From Nocardioides sp. cx-173 (lineage in GTDB: Bacteria > Actinomycetota > Actinomycetes > Propionibacteriales > Nocardioidaceae), in assembly GCF_021117365.1 (NCBI RefSeq), contig NZ_CP088262.1, forward strand, positions 2,685,001 to 2,749,000: a DNA stretch of 64,000 nt. Reading direction: 5' to 3'. The position numbers and the translations under genes are program-made. Positions 1-12,168 of this stretch are shown here, piece after piece. The notes beneath the pieces were generated by a model. It saw only the letters and a program-made list of their open reading frames with translations. It was not told where the DNA came from and made no database searches. Position 1 is the first letter of the stretch; each line of letters starts with the position of its first letter.

Positions 1-737
1 ATGTAGCGGAAGGTGGCCCCGAACGGCCCGTCGTTGTTGAAGGACAGCGACAGGGTGCAGATCGCGCCGTTCTCGGCGCGGAGCTGGATCGACATGTCCA
101 TGGCGATCCCGAGCTCGCGATGGAGGGGGCCCTGCACGGCGTTCGCCTGCACCACGGGAGACCCCGTCTGGTAGGCGAACAGATCCACCGTGTGCGCGGC
201 GTGGTGCCACAACAGGTGGTCGGTCCACGAGCGCGGCTGCCCCAATGCGTTGAGGTTCTCGCGTCGCAGGAAGTAGGTCTGGACGTCCAGCTGCTGGATG
301 CAGAGCTCGCCGGCGGCCACCCGCTGATGCACCCACTGATGACTCGGGTTGAACCGCCGCGTGTGCCCGACCATCGCCACCAGGCCGGTGCGCTCCTGCT
401 CGACCAGGCACGCCTGCGCGTCTGCCAGCGAGTCGGCGAGCGGGATCTCGACCTGCACGTGCTTGCCGGCGCGCAAGCAGGCCAGGGTCTGCTCGGCGTG
501 CAACGGGGTCGGCGTGGCGAGGACGACCGCGTCCACGTCACGGTCGGCCAGCACCTCGTCGAGCGTGGCAACCCCGCGCCCGACGCCCTGCTCGGCGGCG
601 AACCGCCGGGCGGCCTCGAGGTCGGAGCTCACGACGGCGACGACCTCCACCCCCTCGATCCGCTTGAGCGCCGCGGCGTGCTTGGCGCCGAACGCGCCGC
701 CGCCGGCGAGGGCGATCCGCAGGGTCTGGTCGGTCAT
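1..737 (-). CDS. Gfo/Idh/MocA-family oxidoreductase, LigC-like (partial, C-terminus outside window)
   Basis: This is a NAD(P)-dependent oxidoreductase whose 3' end lies beyond the window start. About 245 residues are visible. The N-terminus (MTDQTLRIALAGGGAFGAKH) is a Rossmann dinucleotide-binding motif. The mid-part has EIPLADS, the conserved MVGHTRRFNPSHQ segment and SWTDHLLWHHAAHTVDLFAY. From memory these match 4-carboxy-2-hydroxymuconate-6-semialdehyde dehydrogenase (LigC) of the protocatechuate 4,5-cleavage pathway unusually well for this broad family. The ATG at 737 is preceded by GAAGGAG at 5 nt. It lies 84 nt downstream of an aldehyde dehydrogenase on the same strand, so the two probably share a transcript. 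The LigC assignment is an inference from motif similarity; family membership is secure. Confidence 0.85.
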   Translation of the reverse strand, partial: MTDQTLRIALAGGGAFGAKHAAALKRIEGVEVVAVVSSDLEAARRFAAEQGVGRGVATLDEVLADRDVDAVVLATPTPLHAEQTLACLRAGKHVQVEIPLADSLADAQACLVEQERTGLVAMVGHTRRFNPSHQWVHQRVAAGELCIQQLDVQTYFLRRENLNALGQPRSWTDHLLWHHAAHTVDLFAYQTGSPVVQANAVQGPLHRELGIAMDMSIQLRAENGAICTLSLSFNNDGPFGATFRY

Positions 738-821
738 GCCACTCCTTCGCGTCGAGGTCCGCGTCGCACGGCAGCGTAGTGCCGGGGCGGTCGCATGACG
801 GACCAGGTCCGCTCCCCTGGC

Positions 822-2330
822 TCAGTCGTCCCCGATCGACCACGTCACCGTGTGCGCCTCGGTGAACTCGAGCAGACCCTCCACCCCCAGCTCGCGGCCG
901 ATGCCGCTGCGCCGGAAGCCGCCGAACGGCGCCCGGTCGTCCTGGGCGACGGCGTTGTGGTTGTTGACCCAGGTCGTCCCGGTCCGCAGCCGGCGCGCGA
1001 GGTGGGCGGCGCGGTCGCGGTCGGCGGTCCACACCGACGAGCAGAGGCCGGCCCACTCGTCGTTGAGCCGGTCGACCACCTGCTCCGCGTCGTCGAACGG
1101 CAGGACCGGCAGGGCCGGCCCGAACTGCTCCTCGGTGACGATGCGTGCCTCCGGCCGCGGGTCCAGCACGAGCCGGGCCGGGAGGAAGAACCCGCCCTGC
1201 TCCACCGCGAGGGCGTCGATCGTGCCGAGGTCGCGCACCTCGGTCCCGGAGCCGCGCGCCTCGCCGACCATCTCCTCGACGATGTCTCGTTGCTTGGCGT
1301 TGTTGAGCGGCCCCATGGTGACGCCCTCCTCGAGGCCGTGCCCGATGCGGTAGTGCGCGAGGAGGTCGCTCATGCCGGTGACGACCTCGTCGTAGCGGCT
1401 GCGGTGCACGTAGAGCCGCTTCATGCCCATGCAGACCTGACCGGTCGTGAGGAAGGCCGCCGCCACCAGCCGGCGCAGGGCGGCGTCGTCGAGCTCGGCG
1501 TCCTCGAGGACCAGGGCCGGGTCGTTGCCGCCGAGCTCGAGGGTCACGCGGGTCATGTTCCGGGCGGCCGTCTGCATCATGAACTGCCCGGCCGGAGTGC
1601 TGCCGGTGAAGACGATGCGGGTGATGCGCGGGTCCTCGATGACCGGGGCCACCGCCTCGTTGTCACCGGTCACGACGTTCACCACGCCGGGCGGCAGAGC
1701 TCGAGCGAGGATCTCGAGCGTGGCGACCACCGCCAGCGGGCACGTCGGCGGCGGCTTGACCACCACCGGGCAGCCGGCGACCAGGGCGTAGGGCAGGCTC
1801 GCGGCAAGGATCGCGACCGGCCAGTTGTACGGGACGATGATCGTCACCGGACCTATCGGGAGCGACATCACCTCCGAGCGGAACGGCGGCAGCACCAGGT
1901 CCTCGCGTCCGGCGTGGCCCTCCGCCGGCTCGGGGCGACCGAGGTGCCGCACCCCGCCCAGCTCACCGGCGAGCGAGGCGGCCAGGCGGCACCGGGTCTC
2001 GAAGACCTGCAGCTCGACGCGGGCCTCGGCCAGCACCTTGCCGTTCTCGCGCACCAACAGCCGAGCCCGCTCCTCGCGCCCGTCGGCCAGACCCTCCAGG
2101 GCACGCACGAGCCGGTCGGCGCGCTCGGTCGGCTCCAGGGCGCTCCACTCCGGCCAGGCGTCGACGGCGGCCTGCACCGCCCGCTCGGCGTCCCCGCGCG
2201 TGGCTGCTGCGGCGTACCCCGCGGCCTGGTCCGGTGCGGCCGGGTCCAGCACCCGGCTCCTCCCACCGGTCGAGACGCTCTCGCCTGCGATCACCAGGCC
2301 GAGCGAGGGGGTGTCTGCGGTGGTCGTCAT
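822..2330 (-). CDS. NAD(P)-dependent aldehyde dehydrogenase
   Basis: 502-residue aldehyde dehydrogenase that oxidises an aldehyde to the acid. The sequence shows the VPYNWP segment, the nucleotide-binding FTGSTPAGQ motif, the ELGGNDPALV general-base glutamate motif and the catalytic cysteine in TTGQVCMG. The C-terminal APFGGFRRSGIGRELG block is typical of the family. I start at the ATG at 2330 because AAGGAG sits 7 nt upstream; an upstream in-frame start at 2387 would add 19 low-complexity residues without a ribosome site. Its neighbour downstream is LigC-like, which suggests an aromatic or lignin-derived aldehyde substrate, but the sequence does not show the substrate. Confidence 0.92.
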   Translation of the reverse strand: MTTTADTPSLGLVIAGESVSTGGRSRVLDPAAPDQAAGYAAAATRGDAERAVQAAVDAWPEWSALEPTERADRLVRALEGLADGREERARLLVRENGKVLAEARVELQVFETRCRLAASLAGELGGVRHLGRPEPAEGHAGREDLVLPPFRSEVMSLPIGPVTIIVPYNWPVAILAASLPYALVAGCPVVVKPPPTCPLAVVATLEILARALPPGVVNVVTGDNEAVAPVIEDPRITRIVFTGSTPAGQFMMQTAARNMTRVTLELGGNDPALVLEDAELDDAALRRLVAAAFLTTGQVCMGMKRLYVHRSRYDEVVTGMSDLLAHYRIGHGLEEGVTMGPLNNAKQRDIVEEMVGEARGSGTEVRDLGTIDALAVEQGGFFLPARLVLDPRPEARIVTEEQFGPALPVLPFDDAEQVVDRLNDEWAGLCSSVWTADRDRAAHLARRLRTGTTWVNNHNAVAQDDRAPFGGFRRSGIGRELGVEGLLEFTEAHTVTWSIGDD

Positions 2331-2462
2331 CGAGGGGCTCCTTGCGGCGGGTCCGAGGGGCCGTGCTGGTACCCCGCCGGTGCTCACCTACACGGCCGCG
2401 CACCGGCGCTGGCTCGACGGCGGGACCGGCGCATGTCCCGGCGATCGGGGTACCGGCGCCGC

Positions 2463-3152
2463 ATGGCCGGGCCGAACGTCAGACCGGGGCAGATCGTGGT
2501 CTTCACCGACGTGATGTGCGGCTGGGCCACGATCGCCCTCCACTTCCTCTACCGCGCCCGGGAGCGCGCCGGGCTCGAGGACCGGGTCTCGGTCGACCAT
2601 CGGCTCTTCCTCCTCGAGGACGTCAACGAGATGGCGCTGAACACGCGGACCATCGAGGGCGAGAAGCCGGTCGTCGGGCAGCTGGCCGAGGAGCTGGAGT
2701 TCAAGCCGTGGCAGCGCGACCCCTCCGAGTACCCCGTGACCAGCGCCCTGGCGAACGAGGCGGTGCACGCCGCGAAGGAGCAGTCGGCCCGGGCCGCCGA
2801 GCAGCTGGACATGGCGCTGCGTCTGGGCTTCTGGCGTGACAGCAGGTGCCTGAGCATGCGCCACGAGATCCTGGACATCGCCGCCGGCTGCCCGGACGTC
2901 GACCCGGACGTGCTGGCGGTCGCCCTGGACGACGGGCGCGCCCGTGGTCAGTTGATGCTCACCTACTTCGAGCACCGCGACGCCGTTCAGGGCAGCCCGC
3001 ACTTCTTCCTCGCCGACGGCTACGACGTGCACAACCCAGGGGTGCAGATGCACCAGGCCGGGGAGGCCGGGCGGGGCTTCCTAGTGCTGGACTCCCACGA
3101 CCCGTCGGTCTACGACGACCTGGTACGGCGCGCGGCCGCGACGGCGCCCTGA
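2463..3152 (+). CDS. DsbA-family thioredoxin-fold protein with degenerate active site
   Basis: 229-residue protein of the DsbA/FrnE/2-hydroxychromene-2-carboxylate isomerase superfamily. After a beta strand (QIVVFTDVMC) comes the position of the CxxC redox motif, here CGWA, so the second cysteine is missing. The helical insertion follows, then GSPHFFLADGYDVHNPG, which carries the cis-proline-type loop before the last strands. Loss of the second cysteine argues against disulfide oxidoreductase activity and for an isomerase or glutathione/mycothiol-transferase-like role. Start choice is uncertain: ATG at 2463 is used; an in-frame ATG at 2433 would add 10 residues and neither has a strong ribosome site. 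It is divergent from the aldehyde dehydrogenase. Confidence 0.8.
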   Translation: MAGPNVRPGQIVVFTDVMCGWATIALHFLYRARERAGLEDRVSVDHRLFLLEDVNEMALNTRTIEGEKPVVGQLAEELEFKPWQRDPSEYPVTSALANEAVHAAKEQSARAAEQLDMALRLGFWRDSRCLSMRHEILDIAAGCPDVDPDVLAVALDDGRARGQLMLTYFEHRDAVQGSPHFFLADGYDVHNPGVQMHQAGEAGRGFLVLDSHDPSVYDDLVRRAAATAP

Positions 3153-3173
3153 GGGCCGGTCAGCCGAGCGCCG

Positions 3174-4847
3174 TCAGCTGAGCAGACGCGCCACCTCGCG
3201 GCGCAGCACCTTGCCCATCGGGTTGGTCGGGAGCTCGTCGACGAAGACCACCCGCCGCGGCACCTTGTACGGCGTGAGGTCGCCGCGCGAGTGCGTGCGC
3301 AGCTCCTCCGGCAGCACCGGGACCCCCTCGACGAGGACCACCGCGGCCACGACCTCCTCGCCGCCGTCCTCGTGCGGGAGCCCCACCACGGCGACGTCGA
3401 GGACGCCGCCATGGGTGCGGATGACGGCCTCCACCTCCGAGGGGTAGACGTTGAACCCGCCGGTGATGATGATCTCCTTCACCCGGTCGACGATGGTCAG
3501 GAAGCCGTCGGGCGCCATGGTGACGATGTCCCCGGTGCGGAACCAGCCGTCGTGGAAGGCGGCCTCGGTCTCCTCCGGGGCGTTGCGGTAGCCCGAGAAC
3601 ACCTGCGGGCCGCGGACCAGCAGCTCGCCGCGCTCCCCCTGTGCCACGTCGCGGTCCAGGTCCTCGGCGTCGGCGATGCGGATCTCCACGTCGGGGAACG
3701 GCACGCCGATCGAGCCGGGCCGCCGTGCCTCCGTCATCGGGTTCCCCACGATCACCGGTGAGGTCTCGGTCAGTCCGTAGCCCTCGACGAGCAGGCCGCC
3801 GGTGGCGCTCTCCCAGCGCTCCACCAGCGAGCCCGGCAGTGGCATCGCCCCCGAGAGTCCGTAGCGGATGCCCCGGATCGAGACGCCCCGGCGCTCGGCC
3901 TCGTCGACGATCCGGTGGTACAGCGGCGGCACGGCGGGCACGAAGCTCGGCACCTGTCGCTTGATCGCGTCCATGATCAGCCCGACGTCGGGCTTGGGCA
4001 GCAGCACCAGCTTGGCCGCCAGTGCGACGCCCAGCAGCACGCTGACCGTCACGCCGTAGGCGTGGAAGAGCGGCAGGGCGACCAGGAACGACTCCTCGCC
4101 CTCCTTCAGCCCCGAGACCCAGACCCGGCCCTGGAGCACGTTGGCGACCAGGTTGCGATGGCGCAGCGGCACGCCCTTGGGGACCCCCGTGGTGCCGGAG
4201 GTGTAGAGCAGCAGCGCGACGTCGTCCTTGCCGGGGCGCGGGTGCGCGGCGTCCAGCGGAGGGGCCGAGGCCAGCTCGGTCCACGGCGTCGCGCCGGGCG
4301 CCGGCGAGGTGAGCTGGTCTCGCGACTCCCGCGCCTTCGCGATGGGCAGGCGCAGGGCCAGCCGCTTGGCCCACGGCAGCCGGGTGGTGAGGTCGACGGC
4401 GACGACGTGCTCCAGGGCGGAGCCGGCGCGCAGCTCCTCGACCACCGGCACGACCTTGTCCCACACGATCGCCACGCGGGCGCCGTGGTCGGCGAACGGC
4501 ACGCGCAGCTCGGCGGCGGTGTAGAGCGGGTTGTGCTCCACCACGGTGGCGCCCAGCCGCAGCACCGCGAAGAACGCGATCACGTTCTGCGGGCAGTTGG
4601 GCATCACCAGGGCGACGTTGTCGCCAGCGCGCACCCCGAGCCGGTGCAGGCCGCCGGCGACCCGACGTACCTCGTCGTCGACCTCGGCGTAGGTCGAGCT
4701 GCGCCCCAGGAAGTCGAGGGCCGGACGGTCGGCGTAGGCCTGCACCGAGCGCTCCCACAGGTCCCACACGGTGGTGTCGCCGTACTCGAGGTGCAACGGC
4801 ACACCGGGTCCGTAGGCGTCGGCCCACACGGGCTCCTGAGCTGGCAC
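3174..4847 (-). CDS. AMP-dependent acyl-CoA synthetase (FadD-like)
   Basis: 557-residue adenylate-forming enzyme that activates a carboxylic acid to its acyl-CoA through an acyl-AMP intermediate. Visible motifs in order: P-loop YTSGTTGVPKG, LFHAYG, GYGLTETSP, the WFRTGDI aspartate motif, the hinge DRVKEIIITGGFNVYP, and the C-terminal catalytic lysine in NPMGKVLRREV. Length and motif order match long-chain fatty-acid CoA ligases. The start is a GTG at 4847 preceded by GAGGGA. It ends 21 nt from the convergent DsbA-like gene. Substrate chain length cannot be read from the sequence; a medium- or long-chain acid is the family default. Confidence 0.92.
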   Translation of the reverse strand: MPAQEPVWADAYGPGVPLHLEYGDTTVWDLWERSVQAYADRPALDFLGRSSTYAEVDDEVRRVAGGLHRLGVRAGDNVALVMPNCPQNVIAFFAVLRLGATVVEHNPLYTAAELRVPFADHGARVAIVWDKVVPVVEELRAGSALEHVVAVDLTTRLPWAKRLALRLPIAKARESRDQLTSPAPGATPWTELASAPPLDAAHPRPGKDDVALLLYTSGTTGVPKGVPLRHRNLVANVLQGRVWVSGLKEGEESFLVALPLFHAYGVTVSVLLGVALAAKLVLLPKPDVGLIMDAIKRQVPSFVPAVPPLYHRIVDEAERRGVSIRGIRYGLSGAMPLPGSLVERWESATGGLLVEGYGLTETSPVIVGNPMTEARRPGSIGVPFPDVEIRIADAEDLDRDVAQGERGELLVRGPQVFSGYRNAPEETEAAFHDGWFRTGDIVTMAPDGFLTIVDRVKEIIITGGFNVYPSEVEAVIRTHGGVLDVAVVGLPHEDGGEEVVAAVVLVEGVPVLPEELRTHSRGDLTPYKVPRRVVFVDELPTNPMGKVLRREVARLLS

Positions 4848-4942
4848 GGCTTCCCTCGTCTTCCCCGCCCCGGACGTCGTGAGCGGGGCGACCTCTTAAC
4901 CTAATCGGCCCTCGGGCCGGTCACGCACGCACCCCGCTGCGG

Positions 4943-5845
4943 TCAGGCCGGGGCCGCCTCCAGCGTGCTGGTGGTCTCGACGAGCACCACCGGGCACACC
5001 GTCGTACGGAGCATCGCACGGGCCACCGCACCGACGTGCGAGCCGACCGGCAGCGCCCAGTGACGGCGACCGACGACGACGAGGTCGGACTCGACCGCCC
5101 CCTCGACCAGGCCGACGGCCGGCGGTGCGTGGACGACGACGATCTCCACGTCGACGTCGGGGAACTCGCGCTGCAGCGGCTCGAGGTGCGGCGCGATCTC
5201 GGAGCGGAAGTGCCGGTCGAAGTCGCGGCGCATCTCGTCGTCCACGACCACGACGTCGTACCCGCTGGCGAGCCACCACGCGTGCAGGACGCGCAGCCGC
5301 GCGCCCCGGCCCTGGGCGAGGTCGAACGCCGTGCGGAGCACCGCGTCGGCGCGCTCGGGGCTGCTGACGCCCACCGTCACCCGGCCGTGGGGCGGCTCGG
5401 CCGGCTGCCAGCCCTGCGGCACCGACGCGACCGGCGGGTGCGCGCGGGCGGCCACGCCGAGGGTGGTCGAGGTGGTGGTGAAGCGTTGCAGGCCCTCGAG
5501 GTGGCGGTGCTGCAGCACGACGAGGCGGGCCTCGCGCGAGCGGACGGCGAGGTCGGAGACCGCGCTGCCGCTGCGCTCGACCAGCTCGGTCGTGACCGCG
5601 ACGCGTCCGGCGACCAGCTCGGTCGCCACCTTCTCGGCGTGCTCCAGCAGCGTGACGGCGTACTGCCTGGCGCTCGTGTAGGCGATCGAGTAGGTCTCGG
5701 GCAGCATCACCCCGGGCAGGTACAGGACGTGGACGAGATGCAGGTCGGACCCGGTGCGGAGGGCCTCGTCGACTGCGAAGGTCATCATCGCCTCGACATC
5801 CTCGCTGGCGACGGCGACGATGATGCGGTTGCCGGACATGTTCAT
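4943..5845 (-). CDS. Tandem universal stress protein (two UspA domains)
   Basis: 300-residue cytoplasmic protein with two UspA domains (about 7-145 and 155-290). Domain 1 starts IIVAVASEDV; domain 2 starts VTVGVSSPERADAV and ends VVVGRRHWALPVGSHVGAVARAML, the place of the G-x2-G-x9-G(S/T) ATP-binding motif. Here the second glycine is replaced, so nucleotide binding may be altered. The ATG at 5845 is preceded by GGGAGG at 8 nt; a second ATG at 5839 is possible. It is divergent from acetate kinase, and the shared 126-bp intergenic region contains two DosR-like inverted repeats. Tandem USPs are classic members of mycobacterial DosR (hypoxia) regulons. Confidence 0.92.
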   Translation of the reverse strand: MNMSGNRIIVAVASEDVEAMMTFAVDEALRTGSDLHLVHVLYLPGVMLPETYSIAYTSARQYAVTLLEHAEKVATELVAGRVAVTTELVERSGSAVSDLAVRSREARLVVLQHRHLEGLQRFTTTSTTLGVAARAHPPVASVPQGWQPAEPPHGRVTVGVSSPERADAVLRTAFDLAQGRGARLRVLHAWWLASGYDVVVVDDEMRRDFDRHFRSEIAPHLEPLQREFPDVDVEIVVVHAPPAVGLVEGAVESDLVVVGRRHWALPVGSHVGAVARAMLRTTVCPVVLVETTSTLEAAPA

Positions 5846-5904
5846 CGGTGGTGCCTCCCTGTCGGTGTCACCTCCACTCAACTCCTGGTCGGCGGCCGAC
5901 CGCA

Positions 5905-5918
5905 GGGCCCAACGGCCA
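5905..5918. promoter_or_regulatory. Possible DosR/DevR-like box 1, usp/ackA intergenic region
   Basis: GGGCCCAACGGCCA matches the core GGGNCNNNNGNCCC at 7 of its 8 fixed positions. It lies in the divergent region between the stress protein and acetate kinase. One-mismatch matches to this core are common in GC-rich DNA, so alone this is weak; support comes from box 2 a few bases away and from boxes upstream of neighbouring genes. Confidence 0.3.
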
Positions 5919-5926
5919 CAGGCACC

Positions 5927-5940
5927 GGGACCTTCGGCCG
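5927..5940. promoter_or_regulatory. Possible DosR/DevR-like box 2, usp/ackA intergenic region
   Basis: GGGACCTTCGGCCG follows the mycobacterial DosR pattern GGGACYWWNGKCCC except for its last base. It is 32 nt upstream of the acetate kinase start. A 15-bp palindrome, GGTCGGCGGCCGACC, sits at 5887-5901 in the same gap. Confidence 0.4.
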
Positions 5941-5971
5941 GCGCTTCCTCCCGACGACGAAAGGCGCCACC

Positions 5972-7195
5972 GTGACCGACTCGGCCAAGCTCCTGGTGCT
6001 CAACTGCGGCTCGTCCTCGCTCAAGTACGACCTGTTCGCGCCGTGGGCCGGCGACGCCGAGCCGGTCCGCGTGGCGACGGGCTTCATCGAGGGCGTCGGC
6101 CCGGGGACCGCCAGGCTGCGCCACGACCCGCCCCTGACCGGGCATCGCGGTCCGGTGCAGGAGGTCGAGGCCCGCGACCACGAGGCCGCGCTGCACGTCG
6201 TACTCGACGTCCTGCGCGACGACTGGGCGGGGCTGGAGACGCTGGGCGCGGTCGCCCACCGCGTCGTCCACGGCGGTCCCGACCTGAGCCGCCCCGCCGT
6301 CGTCGACGACGCGGTGCTCGAGGCGATCGAGAGCGCCGCCGTGCTCGCCCCGTTGCACAATCCCGCGGCCCTGGCCGGGATCCGAGCCGTGGAGTCCCTG
6401 TGGCCGGGTCTCCCCCAGGTGGTGGTGTTCGACACGGCCTTCCACGCCACGCTGCCCGCCGCCGCCTCGACGTACGCCATCCCGCAGGAGCTGGCGCGCC
6501 GCCACCATCTGCGCCGCTGGGGCTTCCACGGGATCAGCCACCAGTACGTCTCAGCCCGTACGGCGGACGTCCTCGGCGTCCCGGCCGACCGGGTCAGCCT
6601 CGTCTCCTGCCACATCGGCAACGGCGTGTCCGTGACCGCGGTGCGCGAGGGCCGCAGCATCGACACCTCGATGGGTTTCACGCCCATGGACGGCGCGGTG
6701 ATGGGCACCCGCAGCGGCAGCATCGACCCGGGGGCCGTGCTCCACCTGGGCCGCACCGGCCTCTCCCCCGACGAGGTCGAGGACCTGCTGCAGCACCGCA
6801 GCGGGATGCTCGGCCTGTGCGGCGACTCCGACATGCGGCGCGTGCGCGAGCGGGCCGACGCCGGCGACGCCGAGACGGTGCTCGCCCTGGAGGTCTACTC
6901 CCACCGCCTGCGCTCACTGGTCTCCTCCTACCTCGGCCAGCTGCCCGACCTGCACGCCGTCGTGTTCACCGCCGGGGTCGGCGAGCACGATCCGGCGCTG
7001 CGCGCCGAGGTCATCGCGCCGCTGGCGCACCTCGGGCTCCAGCTGGACCCGGACGCCAACGCGGCCGCGGTCGGCGGCGACCGTCCGGCCCGGATCGACG
7101 CCGGAGGCACCCCGGTCCTCGTCGTCCCCACCGACGAGGGGGCCCAGGTCGCTCGCGAGGCGCACTCAGCCCTTTTCGGCCCAGTCCCCCAGTGA
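5972..7195 (+). CDS. ackA: Acetate kinase
   Basis: 407-residue acetate kinase, which interconverts acetyl phosphate + ADP with acetate + ATP. The ASKHA-type N-terminus LLVLNCGSSSLKYDLF, the FHGISHQYVS motif, the GNGVSVTAVREG phosphate loop and TSMGFTPMDGAVMGTRSGSIDPG are all present. The GTG at 5972 has AAAGG 8 nt upstream and no nearby ATG exists. The gene faces the phosphoketolase gene, which makes acetyl phosphate; their 3' ends overlap by 30 nt. Together they form the xfp-ackA route for ATP production from sugar phosphates, useful when respiration is limited. Confidence 0.96.
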   Translation: MTDSAKLLVLNCGSSSLKYDLFAPWAGDAEPVRVATGFIEGVGPGTARLRHDPPLTGHRGPVQEVEARDHEAALHVVLDVLRDDWAGLETLGAVAHRVVHGGPDLSRPAVVDDAVLEAIESAAVLAPLHNPAALAGIRAVESLWPGLPQVVVFDTAFHATLPAAASTYAIPQELARRHHLRRWGFHGISHQYVSARTADVLGVPADRVSLVSCHIGNGVSVTAVREGRSIDTSMGFTPMDGAVMGTRSGSIDPGAVLHLGRTGLSPDEVEDLLQHRSGMLGLCGDSDMRRVRERADAGDAETVLALEVYSHRLRSLVSSYLGQLPDLHAVVFTAGVGEHDPALRAEVIAPLAHLGLQLDPDANAAAVGGDRPARIDAGGTPVLVVPTDEGAQVAREAHSALFGPVPQ

Positions 7196-9570
7196 CCAGT
7201 CGCGCACCGCAGGCAGGTCCTCGAGGTGCTCGACGACGTAGGCATCGTGAAGAGCCAGCTGCTCACGGCACCAGTCCTTGAGCTCCGCGGCGCCGGCCGG
7301 CGTGCGGTTGGCGTTGTTGATGGCGTCCATCACCAGGTGGAACCGTGAGGCGCGGTTGCGCACCACCATGTCGAACGGCGTCGTGGTCGTGCCCTCCTCG
7401 ATGAACCCACGCACGTGGAAACGGTCCACGTCGGGCCGGCCGTGCACGAGCTGGTGCACCGCGCCCGGGTAGCCGTGGAACGCGAACACCACGTCGACGT
7501 GGTCGGTGAAGAGCTCGCGGAAGAGGGTGTTGCCCATGCCGTGTGGGTGGTCATTGGGTCGCGGCAGGGTCATCAGGTCCACGACGTTGACGACGCGGAC
7601 CTTGAGCTGCGGCAGCCGCTCACGCAGGATCGCCGCAGCGGCGACGGTCTCCATCGTCACCACGTCGCCGGCGCAGGCGAGCACGACATCGGGATCGCTC
7701 TCGCCGTCGTCGGTGCCGGCCCACTCCCAGATGCCGGCGCCGCGGGCGCAGTGCTCGATCGCCTCGTCGATCGAGAGCCACTGCAGCTGGGGCTGCTTGT
7801 CGATGACGATCAGGTTGACGTAGGAGCGCGAGCGCAGGGCGTGGTCGGCCACCGAGAGCAGGCAGTTGGCGTCCGGCGGCAGGTAGACGCGCGACACCGA
7901 GCCACGCTGGGTGATGACGTTCTGAATGAGCCCCGGGCCCTGGTGGGAGAAGCCGTTGTGGTCGTTGCGCCAGGCCGTCGACGTCAGCAGCACGTTCAGG
8001 CTGGGCGCCGGTCGCCGCCAGGAGAGATGCGCCCCCTCCTCGAGCCACTTGCTGTGCTGGATCGTCTGCGAGGCGCTGACCATCGCGAAGGCCTCGTACG
8101 TCGCGAACAGGCCGTGCCGCCCGGTGAGGGTGTACCCCTCGAGCCAACCGTGGCAGTTGTGCTCGCTGAGCACCTCCATGACGCGCCCGTCCCGGGAGAG
8201 CGCGACGTCGTCGGGCAGGACGGTCTCGGCGAAGCACCGGTCGGAGACCTCGAACACCGCGCCGAGGCGGTTGCTGTTGGTCTCGTCGGGACAGAACAGC
8301 CGAAAGTCGTGGGGGTTGAGCCGGTAGACGTCGGCGAGCATCGCGCCGAGCCGCCGCGTCGACTCCGCACGAAGCGTGGCCGGCTTCGTCACGTCGATGG
8401 CGTAGTCGCGGAAGGGGGGCAGGACCAGCTCTCCCGAGCCGCTGCCGGCGTTGGCGTGCGGGCTGGCGCTCATGCGGAGCCGCCCCTCGGGGTTGGCCGC
8501 CCGGACCTGGTCGCTCGGAGCGCCTGCGGCGTCGAACAGATCCTCGGGGCGGTAGGAGCGCAGCCACTCCTCCAGCAGCGCGAGGTGCTCGGGGTTGTCG
8601 CGCACACCCGAGAGCGGCACCTGGTGGGAGCGCCAGGTACCGGCGACCTGGACCCCGTCGACCTGGTCGGGCCCGGTCCAGCCCTTGGGGCTGCGCAGGA
8701 CGATCAGGGGCCAGCGCGGCCGGCGGCCGTCCCAGTCGCCGGAGCGGGCGGACTCCTGGATCGAGCGGATGCTCCCCAGCGCCCAGGACATCGCGGCCGC
8801 GACGCGGTGGTGCATCCCCGGCAGGTCGTCGCCCTCCACCTCGACCACCTCGTAGCCGTGGCCCTCGAGGAGGCTGCGGACCTCGGCGGGGTCCTTTCGT
8901 GCCAGGACGGTGGGCCCGGCGATCTTGGCGCCGTTGAGGTGCAGCACCGGCAGCACCGCGCCGTCCCGGGTCGGGTTGAGGAAGGAGATGCCCTTCCACG
9001 AGCCCTCCAAGGGCCCGGTCTCCGCCTCGCCGTCGCCGACCACGGCGAGCGCGACCAGGTCGGGGTTGTCCATGACCGCCCCGAACGCGTGGACCAGCAC
9101 GTAGCCCAGCTCTCCGCCCTCGTGGATGGAGCCGGGCGTGGTGACCGACACGTGGCTCGGGATGCCGCCGGGCGAGCTGAACTGGCGGAAGAGCCGGCGT
9201 AGGCCCTCCTCGTCCTGCGTGATGTGGGGGTAGACCTCGCTGTAGGTGCCCTCGAGGTAGCCGGCGGCCACCAGCGCCGGGCCGCCGTGGCCGGGACCGG
9301 CGAGGTAGATCATCTGTTGGCCGGTACGCCGGATCAGCCGGGAGGCGTGCGCGTAGAGCATCGCCAGTCCGGGGCTGGTGCCCCAGTGGCCCAGCAGTCG
9401 GGGCTTGATGTGCTCGGGGCGCAGGGGCTCGCGCAGCAGCGGGTTGGCCTGCAGGTAGATCTGCCCGACCGTGAGGTAGTTGTTGGCCCGCCACCAGGCG
9501 TCCACGGAGGCCAGCTCGTCCTCCGAGAGCCGCGCGAGCTCCTCCACGACGGCGGCGGTGTCGGCTTCGC

Positions 9571-9574
<4 letters not shown>
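7166..9574 (-). CDS. xfp: Xylulose-5-phosphate/fructose-6-phosphate phosphoketolase
   Basis: 802-residue thiamine-diphosphate enzyme that cleaves xylulose-5-P or fructose-6-P with phosphate to acetyl phosphate plus glyceraldehyde-3-P or erythrose-4-P. Both family signatures are visible: IHEGGELGYVL and MDNPDLVALAVVGDGEAE (ThDP/Mg site). Also seen are AGPGHGGPA and CPDETNSNRLG. The ATG at 9574 overlaps the TGA of the upstream ATPase gene (ATGA), which suggests translational coupling. Length matches the family (about 800). Its product feeds acetate kinase encoded convergently next door. Confidence 0.96.
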
Positions 9575-12102
<2,528 letters not shown>

Positions 12103-12168
12103 GACGCGCCTCCCTCCCTCGCCTGGACCGGCCCCTCCACCAAACGGCCCTGGACGGTCGCCCAGACG

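Noticed and set aside
4848..4942. Hairpin CGGCCCTCGGGCCG between the acyl-CoA ligase and USP genes as a terminator
   Set aside because: The loop is only two bases, there is no T-run, and similar short GC palindromes are frequent here.
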